Of a stretch of 64,000 nucleotides of DNA, positions 42,751 through 51,333 are shown in pieces. The stretch comes from UBA2336 sp964404445 (GTDB taxonomy: Bacteria > Bacteroidota > Bacteroidia > Cytophagales > Cyclobacteriaceae): contig CAYOJW010000004.1 in NCBI GenBank assembly GCA_964404445.1, forward strand, positions 248,001-312,000, written 5' to 3'. The position numbers and the translations under genes are program-made. The first letter of the stretch is position 1, and every line of letters begins with the position of its first letter. The notes beneath the pieces are model-generated. The model saw only the letters and a list, made by a program, of their open reading frames with translations. It did no database searches and was not told where the DNA came from.

Positions 42751-44226
42751 ATGACACCGCTTTTGGTCGGCTCTATTTTAGTAGTCTATTTTCTGGCCCT
42801 TATCATCATTTCGTATTTCACCTCGCGGGGTGCCGATACCAATACATTTTTTACGGCCAACCGGCAGTCGCCCTGGTATTTGGTTGCCTTCGGCATGATC
42901 GGGTCGTCCCTCTCGGGCGTTACGTTTATTTCGGTGCCCGGCAATGTGGGCAAAATCGGGTTTGGATATTTTCAGGTTGTATTGGGGTACTTAGTGGGCT
43001 ACTGGGTAATTATTGGTGTGCTGTTGCCGTTGTACTACCGCCTTAACCTTGTTTCGATTTACACCTACCTCGAACAACGTTTCGATAAATACTCGTACAA
43101 AACAGGAGCTTTTTTCTTTCTCATTTCACGGTCGGTCGGGTCGGCTTTGCGCCTGTACTTAGCGGCAACTGTTTTACATTTGTTTTTATTTGAACCGTGG
43201 CAGAAAAGCCACAACATTACTATTCCGTTTTTTGTAACGGTTGCCATTACCGTTTTTCTGATTTGGGTTTACACATTTCGCGGAGGTGTAAAAACAGTGG
43301 TATGGACCGACACGTTTCAAACTTTGTTTTTGGTTTCGGCTGTTTGCATTGCCGTGTGGCAGATTTCGGATGCGTTAGGGTTTTCGTTTACCGATATGGT
43401 TACCGCCATACAGGATAACGGTTACGCTAAAATCTTTTACGTTGATGACCCCAACTCAACTCTTTTCTTTCCGAAATATTTTCTGGGCGGTATGTTCATC
43501 ACCATTACCATGACGGGGCTTGACCAGGAAATCATGCAAAAGAACCTCACCTGTAAAAACTTAGGCGAGGCACAAAAAAATATGTTCTGGTTTAGCCTCA
43601 CCTTAGTGGTGGTTAACCTGTTGTTTCTGATACTGGGCGCACTACTCTATATATACAGCAACCAAAAGGGTATTGCTATTCCCGAAAAACCCGATCAGCT
43701 TTTCCCGATGCTGGCGTTAAACGAATTTGGCTTATTGGTTGGTGTGTTCTTTTTGTTGGGAATCATCGCATCATCGTATGCCAGTGCCGACTCCGCCCTT
43801 ACGGGATTAACCACATCGTTTTGTATCGACTTCCTGAACTTCAAAGACAAAAACGAAACCGTAAGGCGCAGGCAAAAACTTATTGTTCACGTTGGGTTTT
43901 CGCTTTTGTTCTTAGTGATTATTTTAATTTTCAAAGAAATTAACGACAGCTCGGTGATTGATGCCGTGCTAAATGTGGCCGGTTACACATACGGGCCGTT
44001 ATTAGGGCTGTTCTCGTTCGGACTGATAACCAAACGACACGTGAAAGACAACCTTGTGCCGTTAGTCTGCATTATCTCACCCATTATTTCGTACGTGCTC
44101 AGCTATAATTCGCCCAACTGGTTTAACGGTTATAAGATCGGCATTGAAATCGTACTCATCAACGGGTTGCTAACGTTTTTGGGGCTGTGTCTGATTTCAT
44201 CACAACAAAAAACACAAATCGGATAG
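42751..44226 (+). CDS. Sodium:solute symporter (SSS family)
   Basis: A 491-residue transporter with about 13 helices, started at the ATG at 42751 (MTPLLVGSILVVYFLALI); a TTG at 42736 would add five residues. The family signature appears as GVTFISVPGNVGKIGFGYFQVVLGY and in SYASADSALTGLTTSF. It would use a Na+ gradient to import an organic solute, possibly a sugar or organic acid; the exact one is unclear. A PQQ sugar dehydrogenase starts 1 bp after its stop and a cytochrome c follows, so sugar use is the favoured guess. Confidence 0.9.
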   Translation: MTPLLVGSILVVYFLALIIISYFTSRGADTNTFFTANRQSPWYLVAFGMIGSSLSGVTFISVPGNVGKIGFGYFQVVLGYLVGYWVIIGVLLPLYYRLNLVSIYTYLEQRFDKYSYKTGAFFFLISRSVGSALRLYLAATVLHLFLFEPWQKSHNITIPFFVTVAITVFLIWVYTFRGGVKTVVWTDTFQTLFLVSAVCIAVWQISDALGFSFTDMVTAIQDNGYAKIFYVDDPNSTLFFPKYFLGGMFITITMTGLDQEIMQKNLTCKNLGEAQKNMFWFSLTLVVVNLLFLILGALLYIYSNQKGIAIPEKPDQLFPMLALNEFGLLVGVFFLLGIIASSYASADSALTGLTTSFCIDFLNFKDKNETVRRRQKLIVHVGFSLLFLVIILIFKEINDSSVIDAVLNVAGYTYGPLLGLFSFGLITKRHVKDNLVPLVCIISPIISYVLSYNSPNWFNGYKIGIEIVLINGLLTFLGLCLISSQQKTQIG

Positions 44227-44227
44227 T

Positions 44228-45427
44228 ATGAAGAATGCAATTCTTATGTATATGAGCGCAGTGCTATACACACTGCCTTATGCAGCAAAAGCACAACAAC
44301 CCACATCGGTCGAAACCCAGAAACCAAACGCTGAATATAAACCGGCCTTTGCAGGACAAACCCGCATTGCAGCCGTTACTACCAAAACCCCTTACAAAAG
44401 CACGGTGCTGACTACTTCCCTGAAACGGCCTTGGGGAATTGTTGCCCTGCCCGATGGCAGATTTCTGATTACTGAAAAAGGCGGAACCATACGCATAGTA
44501 TCGGCCGAGGGAACAATAGGCGAATCCATAAAGGGAGTTCCTGCCGTAAACAGTGGCGGCCAGGGCGGGCTGTTAGGCATTACCCTCGATCCTGCGTTCA
44601 CTAAAAACCGAATGGTGTACTGGTCATTTTCCGAACCGTTACCGGAAGGAAACGTTACGGCTATTGCCAAAGGCAAATTAGCAGCCGATGAAAAAAGTTT
44701 CGAGAATGTAACAGTGATTTACCGGGCTATGCCTGCATACAAAGGAACGCTTCATTATGGTGGCCGACTCATCTTCGCGAAAGACGGAAGCCTGTTTATT
44801 TCAACAGGCGAACGTTCCGATATAGAAACACGTCCGCAGGCGCAGGATCTCAACTCCGGATTAGGAAAGATCATCCGTATTACAACCGATGGTAAACCGG
44901 CAGCGGGTAATCCGTTTATCGGCAAAACAAATGTGCGACCCGAAGTGTATTCGTACGGACACCGGAATGTGCAGGGCATTGCGTTTCATCCCGTTACCGG
45001 GGATTTATGGGAAACAGAATTCGGGCCACGCGGTGGCGATGAAATAAACCGTGTAGAAGCCGGTAAAAATTATGGCTGGCCGATTATCACGTATGGAATT
45101 GAATACCGGGGCGATAAAATTGGTAATGCCATCCAACAAAAATCAGGGCTGGAACAACCGGTTTATTATTGGGATCCGGTTATCTCGCCCAGCGGCATAA
45201 CGTTTTACACGGGCAACGAAATCGCAGAATGGAAAAACAACCTGCTCATTACAGCGCTTAGTGGTATGCACATCTGCCGCATTGTAATCGAAAACAATAA
45301 AGTAACAGGCGAAGAACGGTTATTGTCTGACGAGAACCAGCGTTTCCGCGATATTACACAAGGCATTGACGGGGCATTGTATGCCATTACCGACCAGGGA
45401 AGATTATACCGGATCGGGAAAAAATAA
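44228..45427 (+). CDS. Periplasmic PQQ-dependent sugar dehydrogenase
   Basis: A 399-residue six-bladed propeller of the soluble glucose dehydrogenase (GSDH) family, with a signal peptide (about 1-22). Visible family motifs include RPWGIVALPDGRFLITEKGG, GGQGGLLGITLDPAF, SYGHRNVQGIAFHP and EFGPRGGDEINRVEAGKNYGWP. These enzymes oxidise aldoses to lactones using PQQ and pass electrons to a cytochrome; a c-type cytochrome gene follows 32 bp downstream. No PQQ biosynthesis gene is in the window, so the cofactor may be taken up or made elsewhere. Confidence 0.91.
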   Translation: MKNAILMYMSAVLYTLPYAAKAQQPTSVETQKPNAEYKPAFAGQTRIAAVTTKTPYKSTVLTTSLKRPWGIVALPDGRFLITEKGGTIRIVSAEGTIGESIKGVPAVNSGGQGGLLGITLDPAFTKNRMVYWSFSEPLPEGNVTAIAKGKLAADEKSFENVTVIYRAMPAYKGTLHYGGRLIFAKDGSLFISTGERSDIETRPQAQDLNSGLGKIIRITTDGKPAAGNPFIGKTNVRPEVYSYGHRNVQGIAFHPVTGDLWETEFGPRGGDEINRVEAGKNYGWPIITYGIEYRGDKIGNAIQQKSGLEQPVYYWDPVISPSGITFYTGNEIAEWKNNLLITALSGMHICRIVIENNKVTGEERLLSDENQRFRDITQGIDGALYAITDQGRLYRIGKK

Positions 45428-45459
45428 AGCGTTGGTAAAGTGTTTACTGAACATTATAA

Positions 45460-45852
45460 ATGACTGAACGAATAATACTGTCACTCTTTTCGATTGGTTG
45501 CGTTCTGCCATTCCTTCAAACCGACCCACTGAAAGAAAGCGTAGCACGGGGTAAATCTGTTTACGAAACAAATTGCATGGCGTGCCACATGACCAATGGT
45601 GAGGGGTTAGAAGGTACATTCCCGCCCTTGGCTAACACCGGCAGGTTAGGGGATAAAGGCAGATTGGTTAAGATTATTTTCAACGGACTGAACGAACCTA
45701 TTACCGTTAATGGTATCCCATACGAAATGGAAATGAATCCGGTGCCGCTCAGTAACAAAGAAGTAACCGATGTGCTGAACTACATTTGTAATGCGTGGGG
45801 GAATAAAAACCCCATAATCCGCGAAAGCGAAATCGAACAACTCAAAAAATAG
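45460..45852 (+). CDS. Exported mono-heme cytochrome c
   Basis: A 130-residue protein with a hydrophobic N terminus (export signal, FSIGC might even be a lipobox) and one heme site CMACH (Cys39, Cys42, His43). The sixth ligand is probably a Met in PYEMEMNPVP. FPPLANTG after the heme site is common in class I cytochromes that accept electrons from PQQ dehydrogenases. The gene lies directly after a PQQ sugar dehydrogenase and would be its electron acceptor. Confidence 0.88.
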   Translation: MTERIILSLFSIGCVLPFLQTDPLKESVARGKSVYETNCMACHMTNGEGLEGTFPPLANTGRLGDKGRLVKIIFNGLNEPITVNGIPYEMEMNPVPLSNKEVTDVLNYICNAWGNKNPIIRESEIEQLKK

Positions 45853-45870
45853 GCTGTCTCAAAAGTATTA

Positions 45871-45946
45871 CGTCACATCGAACGCAGTGAGATGTCCCGG
45901 TTTTAAGTGCTAATTGACGGGATGTCTCACTGCGTTCGACATGACG
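45871..45946. repeat. 29-bp imperfect inverted repeat with ACGCAGTGAGATGTC word
   Basis: Arms 45871-45899 and 45918-45946 pair at 25 of 29 positions with an 18-nt loop. The four mismatches fall symmetrically in the ACATC/ATGTC words. The type (GAACGCAGTGAGAyrTC) is a dispersed palindromic element I associate with Bacteroidota intergenic regions. A second hairpin (AAGGGCCGCC/GGCGACCCTT) lies at 45964-45991. Confidence 0.65.
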
Positions 45947-45998
45947 TGGTTTATATATAAGGAAAGGGCCGCCCCTTGCGAGGCGACCCTTAACCCGA

Positions 45999-46021
45999 TT
46001 AAAACCAACCCCACGTTGGTT
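45999..46021 (-). terminator. Terminator of the small exported protein gene
   Basis: On the minus strand: AACCAAC, loop GTGGG, GTTGGTT, then TTAAT. It starts 11 bp after the stop of the gene at 46032. Confidence 0.6.
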
Positions 46022-46031
46022 GCCGACAGAA

Positions 46032-46286
46032 TCAGTTGATGATCGCTGACTCCTGTATCTTGGTATGTTTAAAATCTGTTTTTGTATTATCGCTGCTTAC
46101 GCGGATGGTGTATGAGCCGTATGGTAAATCGTAAAATGCAAGAACTGGTTGTTTAACCTTATCTAAACCAACCAAAGCCGCGGTCTGTTTTTTTGAATGT
46201 TGAGATGGCTCGGGTGCTGCAAACAGCATTGATGCGATCACCATCAGGGCAACAATCAGTAGGAAGATTTTTACAAACGTTTTCAT
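46032..46286 (-). CDS. Small exported protein of unknown function
   Basis: An 84-residue protein with a signal peptide (MKTFVKIFLLIVALMVIASMLFA, cleavage near FAAPEP). The mature part is about 60 residues, with a beta-like PVLAFYDLPYGSYTIRVSSDN segment. No family is recognised. It stands alone with its own terminator. Between its start and the ATL gene (46287-46415) nothing was seen. Confidence 0.6.
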   Translation of the reverse strand: MKTFVKIFLLIVALMVIASMLFAAPEPSQHSKKQTAALVGLDKVKQPVLAFYDLPYGSYTIRVSSDNTKTDFKHTKIQESAIIN

Positions 46287-46415
46287 GGTTTGTGTTTTTT
46301 ACCGGTTGTGCCAATGCCATGCCGCTCGGTAAAACACTTAAAAAATGAAAATTTCGAGGGTGGTGAGCCCGAAAATTCCGTTTTTGGGAACGCCTGATCT
46401 CGATTTGAAAAATCC

Positions 46416-46757
46416 TTACATCAGCTCAACCGAAGGATCCCAATACTTTTCGTTGAAATCAACAACCTTATCGTTAACAACCTTTATTTTTTCTTTCGCT
46501 AACAGTTGTTGCATACGCGATGGCGGTGTAAAGTGCATTTTACCCGTAAGCAAACCATTGCGGTTTACAACCCGGTGCGCAGGCACATTGGCAGGGCAGC
46601 CGTTTAACGCCCAGCCAACCATGCGCGAACTCATTTTTGCACCCAAATAGTTGGCAATAGCACCATAATTGGTAACGCGCCCTTTCGGGATAAGGCGCAC
46701 CACATCATATACATCGTCAAAAAAATTAGGTTTATCTGCTTTTTTACTACCTGCCAT
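46416..46757 (-). CDS. Alkyltransferase-like (ATL) DNA-binding protein
   Basis: A 113-residue protein homologous to the DNA-binding domain of O6-alkylguanine transferases (FFDDVYDVVRLIPKGRVTNYGAIANYLG, SSRMVGWALNG). The acceptor cysteine is missing: the motif is PAHRVV with Ala60. ATL proteins bind O6-alkylguanine without repairing it and hand the lesion to nucleotide excision repair. It is divergent from the gene at 46806. The window also has a full Ogt at 8471. Confidence 0.92.
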   Translation of the reverse strand: MAGSKKADKPNFFDDVYDVVRLIPKGRVTNYGAIANYLGAKMSSRMVGWALNGCPANVPAHRVVNRNGLLTGKMHFTPPSRMQQLLAKEKIKVVNDKVVDFNEKYWDPSVELM

Positions 46758-46805
46758 AAATCAAGTCGTTGATCTTGCTAAATTTACGATCTTGTTTTAG
46801 AAAGC

Positions 46806-48353
46806 ATGCTGAGGAAACCACTCTTTTTATTTGTCCTGATCATTTGTGCCTTTGTTGCGCAGGCACAATCGGGGTATGATCTCATTCTGCCCGACTCAAC
46901 CGGTTGGAATATCCTAAAAGAAGGTCGTACGCTGTCTTTTAAAGTAAAGGCTACCGATGCCGGGAAATTGCATTTTTTCTCGATCGAAAACACCGATAAA
47001 CTACCAATACAGTTCGATTCGTTAGGGAATTTTTCATGGACGTTATCGTACGATCTGGTTGACCGCTTAGAACAGAAAAAAGATTTCGTAATTGTTTTTC
47101 AGGCCAACTGGAAAGACGGCAGGCGCGCCCGCGAAGCCGTAACCTTTACTGTACACCATACCAACCGTGCACCGGTTGTAGAAGAACTGCCAATTTTATA
47201 CGTTAAGCAATCGACCTATAACAGCTATCAGGTACCTACCGATTATGTTTCGGATCCCGATGGCGACCCGGTTGTTTTTAAAACAATACCAACACAAATG
47301 CCCGAAGGGTCAAGCCTTTCTTCGCAAGGACAATTTTCGTGGACTCCCTCGCGCAGTCAGTTTAATGCGTTGCGCAACAACCCGCTTACGCTTGAGTTTA
47401 TTGTTCAGGATCAGCCCGACAAGACCGAAACAAAAGGCAAACTTCGTATTGCACAAACCCAGTTAGACCTGCCGCCCGAATTACAAATCGTGCCCGGTGA
47501 TTCCGTTTTCTCGGTCAAAGAAGACGAAACCCTGAACCTGAAAATATATATCTCTGATCCGAACGGTGACGACAACGTTCGCAGTGCGGGTTTCATCCCG
47601 TCTGATTTACGCATACCCGCCAGCACGTTAAAAGAAAATACTCCGTTACAATACGAATTTATCTGGCGGCCGCCTTACAGCTTTGTTGAAGATACCCAGA
47701 AACAACTGCCCATTGAGATAACCTTCTTCGCATTAGACAAATCGAACAACCGTGTTCAGCGGAAAATCACCGTTACCGTTCACGATGCCGAAAACATGAT
47801 CGAAAAAGATGCGCTCCAGTATCAGAAATACAAAAGTAACTTAGTTAACGCATTGTTGCTTATCCGCGACCTGGACGACAACCAGAAGAAGATGAACGAT
47901 GAATACAAAAAAGCACGTAAAGGGAAAAAGCACCGTTCTATCATAAACGCATCGTTAGGTGCCGTTACCGGGATCAGCCCGGTGGCCTTTCAGGACGAAC
48001 CCCAGGCTCAAAAAATTGTTCCCGCAGTTGGAGGGACTACCGTACTCACATTAGGTACATTAGAAGCAACCGAAGTTATTGGCAAATCGAAAGATGCCAT
48101 CATGGAAAAAATTAAAATCACCATCGACATCCGAAACAAAATACAAAGCAGTGGTGATGAGTTTGCCCGTAAATACAGTTTAAAATCAGCCCGCAGAAGT
48201 ACCGACTTCGACAAAGACATCGACAAGCTGCGCAGTGTGCTTAGCGACCAGCGTCTTGTATTGCTTGAATTAGACGCCTACCGTAAAACCCAACCGAAAG
48301 TAAGCGACAAGGATGTCAAGAAAGTATTTATCGACTTTGCCGAAGAAAATTAA
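46806..48353 (+). CDS. Exported protein with cadherin/Ig-like repeats and C-terminal helical domain
   Basis: A 515-residue protein with a signal peptide (MLRKPLFLFVLIICAFVAQAQ). Two or three Ig/cadherin-like domains span about 25-330; ends such as NRAPVVEELP, DYVSDPDGDPV and ISDPNGDDN are calcium-binding-like acidic turns, and FSWTPSRSQF is typical of putative Ig (He_PIG) repeats. The C-terminal 180 residues are charged and helical (residues 340-515), with no family recognised. The protein may be periplasmic or at the surface. The tRNA-Ser gene follows on the same strand. Confidence 0.65.
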   Translation: MLRKPLFLFVLIICAFVAQAQSGYDLILPDSTGWNILKEGRTLSFKVKATDAGKLHFFSIENTDKLPIQFDSLGNFSWTLSYDLVDRLEQKKDFVIVFQANWKDGRRAREAVTFTVHHTNRAPVVEELPILYVKQSTYNSYQVPTDYVSDPDGDPVVFKTIPTQMPEGSSLSSQGQFSWTPSRSQFNALRNNPLTLEFIVQDQPDKTETKGKLRIAQTQLDLPPELQIVPGDSVFSVKEDETLNLKIYISDPNGDDNVRSAGFIPSDLRIPASTLKENTPLQYEFIWRPPYSFVEDTQKQLPIEITFFALDKSNNRVQRKITVTVHDAENMIEKDALQYQKYKSNLVNALLLIRDLDDNQKKMNDEYKKARKGKKHRSIINASLGAVTGISPVAFQDEPQAQKIVPAVGGTTVLTLGTLEATEVIGKSKDAIMEKIKITIDIRNKIQSSGDEFARKYSLKSARRSTDFDKDIDKLRSVLSDQRLVLLELDAYRKTQPKVSDKDVKKVFIDFAEEN

Positions 48354-48426
48354 GGCTAAGTTCATGCCCGGCTTTGCAGGATTAGTTTAAAAATCTACAT
48401 TTGCATCCCGTTCGGCAAAAAAATAC

Positions 48427-48511
48427 AGAGGAGTGGCAGAGCGGTCGAATGCGGCGGTCTTGAAAACCGTTGAACCGCAAGGTTCCGGGGGTTCGAATCC
48501 CTCCTCCTCTG
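48427..48511 (+). tRNA. tRNA-Ser (anticodon UGA)
   Basis: The acceptor stem AGAGGAG (48427-48433) pairs with CTCCTCT (48504-48510), with discriminator G at 48511. The anticodon loop CTTGAAA holds TGA at 48461-48463. A long variable arm (GTTGAACCGCAAGGTTCC region) is typical of serine tRNAs, and the T loop TTCGAAT is intact. CCA is not encoded. A hairpin terminator follows 13 bp later. Confidence 0.96.
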
Positions 48512-48523
48512 CAAGTAAAAGTC

Positions 48524-48559
48524 AAAACCCTGAATTCGTAATGAACTCAGGGTTTTTTT
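48524..48559 (+). terminator. Rho-independent terminator of tRNA-Ser
   Basis: AAAACCCTGA (48524-48533) and TCAGGGTTTT (48547-48556), 13-nt loop, followed by TTT. The T run totals seven. Confidence 0.85.
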
Positions 48560-48588
48560 ATGCTCGTCAAATTAATTTAATCACGGTA

Positions 48589-49974
48589 TTAGAGGATAGC
48601 CTGAATATCGCTGATCATGCGCTGCGCGAGTGCATCGGCTTTTTTCTCATTTTGCGATTCGGCATAAATGCGGATGATCGGTTCGGTATTTGACTTGCGC
48701 AGGTGCACCCACTCTTTTTTGGCTTCAAAATCGATCTTCACTCCGTCAATAGTGTTCGTTTTTTCGTTTGCATACTTCGCTTTCACCTGCTCCAACACCG
48801 TATCGACATTGATCTCAGGCGTAAGCTCAATCTTGTTTTTAGAAATAAAATATTCCGGGTAAGTTTTCCGTAGCTCCGAAACTTTCATTTTCTTTTTAGC
48901 CAGGTGCGTTAAAAACAAGGCAATGCCGATCATGGCATCACGCCCGTAATGTAAATCCGGAACAATAATGCCCCCGTTACCTTCACCGCCAATCACGGCT
49001 TTGGTTTCTTTCATGGCCGTTACCACATTCACCTCGCCTACTGCGGCAGCGGTATAGTTTCCTCCGGCTTTTTCGGTTACATCGCGCAAAGCCCGTGTAG
49101 ATGATAAATTAGAAACGGTATTACCCTTTTTCTTACTCAACACATAATCGGCAACAGACACTAACGTATATTCTTCGCCAAACGGTTTGCCGTCTTCGCG
49201 GATCAATGCCAGCCGGTCAACATCCGGGTCAACCACAATACCAAGATGGCATTTTTCTTTTTTCACCACGCTACTGATCTTCTTCAGATTTTCAGGCAGT
49301 GGCTCGGGGTTATGCGGAAATTTTCCGTTTGGTTCGCAATACAGCTTAATAACTTTTTTTACACCCAATGCTTTTAACAACAGCGGAATGGCAACGCCAC
49401 CGGTTGAGTTTACCGCGTCAACAGCAATTTTAAAGTTTGCTTTTTTAATCGCGGCCATATCCACCAATTTATGTTTTAAAATCAGGCCGATGTGTTTTTG
49501 CATATACGTATCGTTGTACGAATACTTACCTAATTGTTCTACCGGTGCGAAATCAAAATCTTCCGCTTCGGCAATCGACAATACTTTTTGACCATCGGCA
49601 GCCGAAATAAACTCGCCTTTGGCATTTAAAAGTTTTAGGGCATTCCACTGGCCTGGATTATGACTGGCCGTGAGGATGATCCCGCCAACCGCTTTTTCTA
49701 ATGGTACGGCAATTTCAACCGTAGGCGTGGTGGACAACCCAAGATCAACCACATCAATGCCCAAACCCTGTAAGGTTGAACACACCAACGCGCTCACCAT
49801 TTCGCCTGAGATGCGCGCATCACGACCGATTACAATTTTTGTTTTACCACTTTTTTGTTTGAGCAATGTGCCAAAAGCCGCTGCAAATTTTACCACATCC
49901 ACGGGCGTAAGGTTATCGCCTGTTTTACCGCCTATCGTACCACGGATTCCCGAAATTGATTTAATTAATGTCAC
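48589..49974 (-). CDS. glmM: Phosphoglucosamine mutase
   Basis: A 461-residue phosphohexomutase that turns glucosamine 6-phosphate into the 1-phosphate for UDP-GlcNAc and cell-wall synthesis. The phosphoserine loop is GIILTASHNPGQWN, the metal loop VVDPDVDRLAL, the sugar loop GGEGNGGII and the phosphate loop RKSNTEPIIRIYAE. The FGTLLK/ASHNPGQWNAL form is the one common in Bacteroidota. Preceded by a perfect TATCTTTG box; divergent from mazG. Confidence 0.93.
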   Translation of the reverse strand: MTLIKSISGIRGTIGGKTGDNLTPVDVVKFAAAFGTLLKQKSGKTKIVIGRDARISGEMVSALVCSTLQGLGIDVVDLGLSTTPTVEIAVPLEKAVGGIILTASHNPGQWNALKLLNAKGEFISAADGQKVLSIAEAEDFDFAPVEQLGKYSYNDTYMQKHIGLILKHKLVDMAAIKKANFKIAVDAVNSTGGVAIPLLLKALGVKKVIKLYCEPNGKFPHNPEPLPENLKKISSVVKKEKCHLGIVVDPDVDRLALIREDGKPFGEEYTLVSVADYVLSKKKGNTVSNLSSTRALRDVTEKAGGNYTAAAVGEVNVVTAMKETKAVIGGEGNGGIIVPDLHYGRDAMIGIALFLTHLAKKKMKVSELRKTYPEYFISKNKIELTPEINVDTVLEQVKAKYANEKTNTIDGVKIDFEAKKEWVHLRKSNTEPIIRIYAESQNEKKADALAQRMISDIQAIL

Positions 49975-50000
49975 AACGTTGATTTATAAAAGTACAGTGG

Positions 50001-50008
50001 CAAAGATA
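50001..50008 (-). promoter_or_regulatory. -7 box TATCTTTG of glmM
   Basis: Perfect TAnnTTTG on the minus strand, 27 bp above the glmM ATG. Confidence 0.6.
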
Positions 50009-50086
50009 GCAATGTTCAGGCGCAAGTACATAAATACCTGTTTTTGTCAGCCAACAGCCGTACCTTGCGTACAGATTTTGATACCG

Positions 50087-50878
50087 ATGAAAAAACCGTT
50101 CTCACAACCCGACCCCAACCGCGCACAAAAACTTCAGGCGTTCGACCGCCTGTTAACTGTAATGAACGAATTACGCGAAAACTGTCCGTGGGATAAAAAA
50201 CAAACATTAGAAAGCCTGCGCCACCTTACCATCGAAGAAACGTACGAACTTTCGGATGCTATTGTAGAAGGTAACCTGAACGAAGTAAAAAAAGAATTGG
50301 GCGACCTCATGCTGCACAATGTATTTTACGCGCGCATCGCCTCCGAACAAAATGCTTTTGACATAGCCGATGTGCTGAACGCCATTTGCGATAAACTGAT
50401 CGAACGCCATCCGCACATTTACAGCGATGTGGTAGCCGAAGACGAAGCCACGGTAAAAGCCAACTGGGAAAAAATAAAATTAAAAACCGGCAACAAATCG
50501 GTTTTGGAAGGCGTGCCCAAATCGTTGCCGGCATTGGTCAAGGCCATTCGCATACAAGACAAAGCCCGTGGTGTCGGGTTCGACTGGGAAAAGAAAGAAC
50601 AAGTGTGGGAAAAAGTGGAAGAAGAAATGCAGGAGTTTAAAGCCGAAGCCGGTAACAAAGAAAAAGCCATGGCCGAATTTGGCGACCTGTTGTTTTCGTT
50701 GGTGAACTATGCCCGGTTTATCGGTATCGATCCCGAAGAAGCATTGGAGCGTACCAATAAAAAATTCATTAAACGTTTTCAGTACCTCGAAACCGAGTCG
50801 GCCAAAGACGGAAAAACTATGGGCGAAATGACCTTAGCCGAAATGGATGCATATTGGAACAAAGCAAAAACGTTATGA
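50087..50878 (+). CDS. mazG: Nucleoside triphosphate pyrophosphohydrolase MazG
   Basis: A 263-residue enzyme with two MazG folds. The first has NCPWDKKQTLESLRHLTIEETYELSDAI and KKELGDLMLHNVFYA; the second has VEEEMQEFKAEA and AEFGDLLFSLVNYAR, each giving the EExxE...ExxD Mg2+ motif. It hydrolyses dNTPs/NTPs to monophosphates, cleaning abnormal nucleotides. The frame is open back to 49670, across the glmM start, but the ATG at 50087 (MKKPFSQPDPN) gives the normal N terminus. Its stop overlaps the next start (ATGA). Confidence 0.95.
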   Translation: MKKPFSQPDPNRAQKLQAFDRLLTVMNELRENCPWDKKQTLESLRHLTIEETYELSDAIVEGNLNEVKKELGDLMLHNVFYARIASEQNAFDIADVLNAICDKLIERHPHIYSDVVAEDEATVKANWEKIKLKTGNKSVLEGVPKSLPALVKAIRIQDKARGVGFDWEKKEQVWEKVEEEMQEFKAEAGNKEKAMAEFGDLLFSLVNYARFIGIDPEEALERTNKKFIKRFQYLETESAKDGKTMGEMTLAEMDAYWNKAKTL

Positions 50879-51207
50879 CCGATATTTTAACCCTACACGT
50901 AACGGTAGCCACTGTATTATTAGCCGCTTCGCTGATGATGAAAATATGGACGCCCAAAAAAATAAACCATGTTTACGGCTACCGTACACCCCGGTCGATG
51001 AAAAGCCAGCGCAACTGGGAAATTGCCAACACGTACGGTGCCGATTTAATGATGTGGGCGGGCATTACCAACGTACCGGTTCACTTACTCAGCTACTTCT
51101 TCGTAGGTGGCGAAACCTCTCTTTATATTCCGTTGGTTTATTTTCTCGGTTTTCTTGCTGTTTCATTTTTTTTGGTAGAAAGACGTTTAAAGGAGTCGGG
51201 CGATTAA
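50875..51207 (+). CDS. SdpI-family membrane protein
   Basis: A 110-residue protein with three helices (about 3-20, 55-75, 80-100) and the conserved loop YGYRTPRSMKSQRNWEIAN, the SdpI/YhfL family signature. In Bacillus, SdpI gives immunity to the SdpC toxin and binds a repressor; here there is no toxin gene nearby and the function is unknown. The start at 50875 overlaps the mazG stop by 4 bp. Confidence 0.85.
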   Translation: MTDILTLHVTVATVLLAASLMMKIWTPKKINHVYGYRTPRSMKSQRNWEIANTYGADLMMWAGITNVPVHLLSYFFVGGETSLYIPLVYFLGFLAVSFFLVERRLKESGD

Positions 51208-51319
51208 ACCGGGGCGAAAAAGCAATGGCCAGCGCCAGTTTTGAATACTCCATGCGGTTAAAAAAATAAAAAAATCATTTTTCGGCATACCGTCCGATAA
51301 AAAAACTATCGGTTAAAAC

Positions 51320-51327
51320 TATCTTTG
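51320..51327 (+). promoter_or_regulatory. -7 box TATCTTTG of glyS
   Basis: Perfect TAnnTTTG whose last G is 6 bp before the glyS ATG, so the transcript would start within one or two bases of the start codon. A short inverted repeat CCGATA/TATCGG (51294-51312) lies just above. Confidence 0.65.
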
Positions 51328-51333
51328 CACCTT

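Noticed and set aside
46345..46650. Plus-strand frame over the ATL gene
   Set aside because: Antisense to a gene with clear family motifs.
49670..50086. N-terminal extension of the mazG frame
   Set aside because: It runs antisense through the glmM start; the ATG at 50087 gives a normal MazG.
50847..51269. 140-codon frame overlapping the SdpI gene
   Set aside because: Wrong frame; the SdpI signature is in the other frame, which is coupled to mazG.
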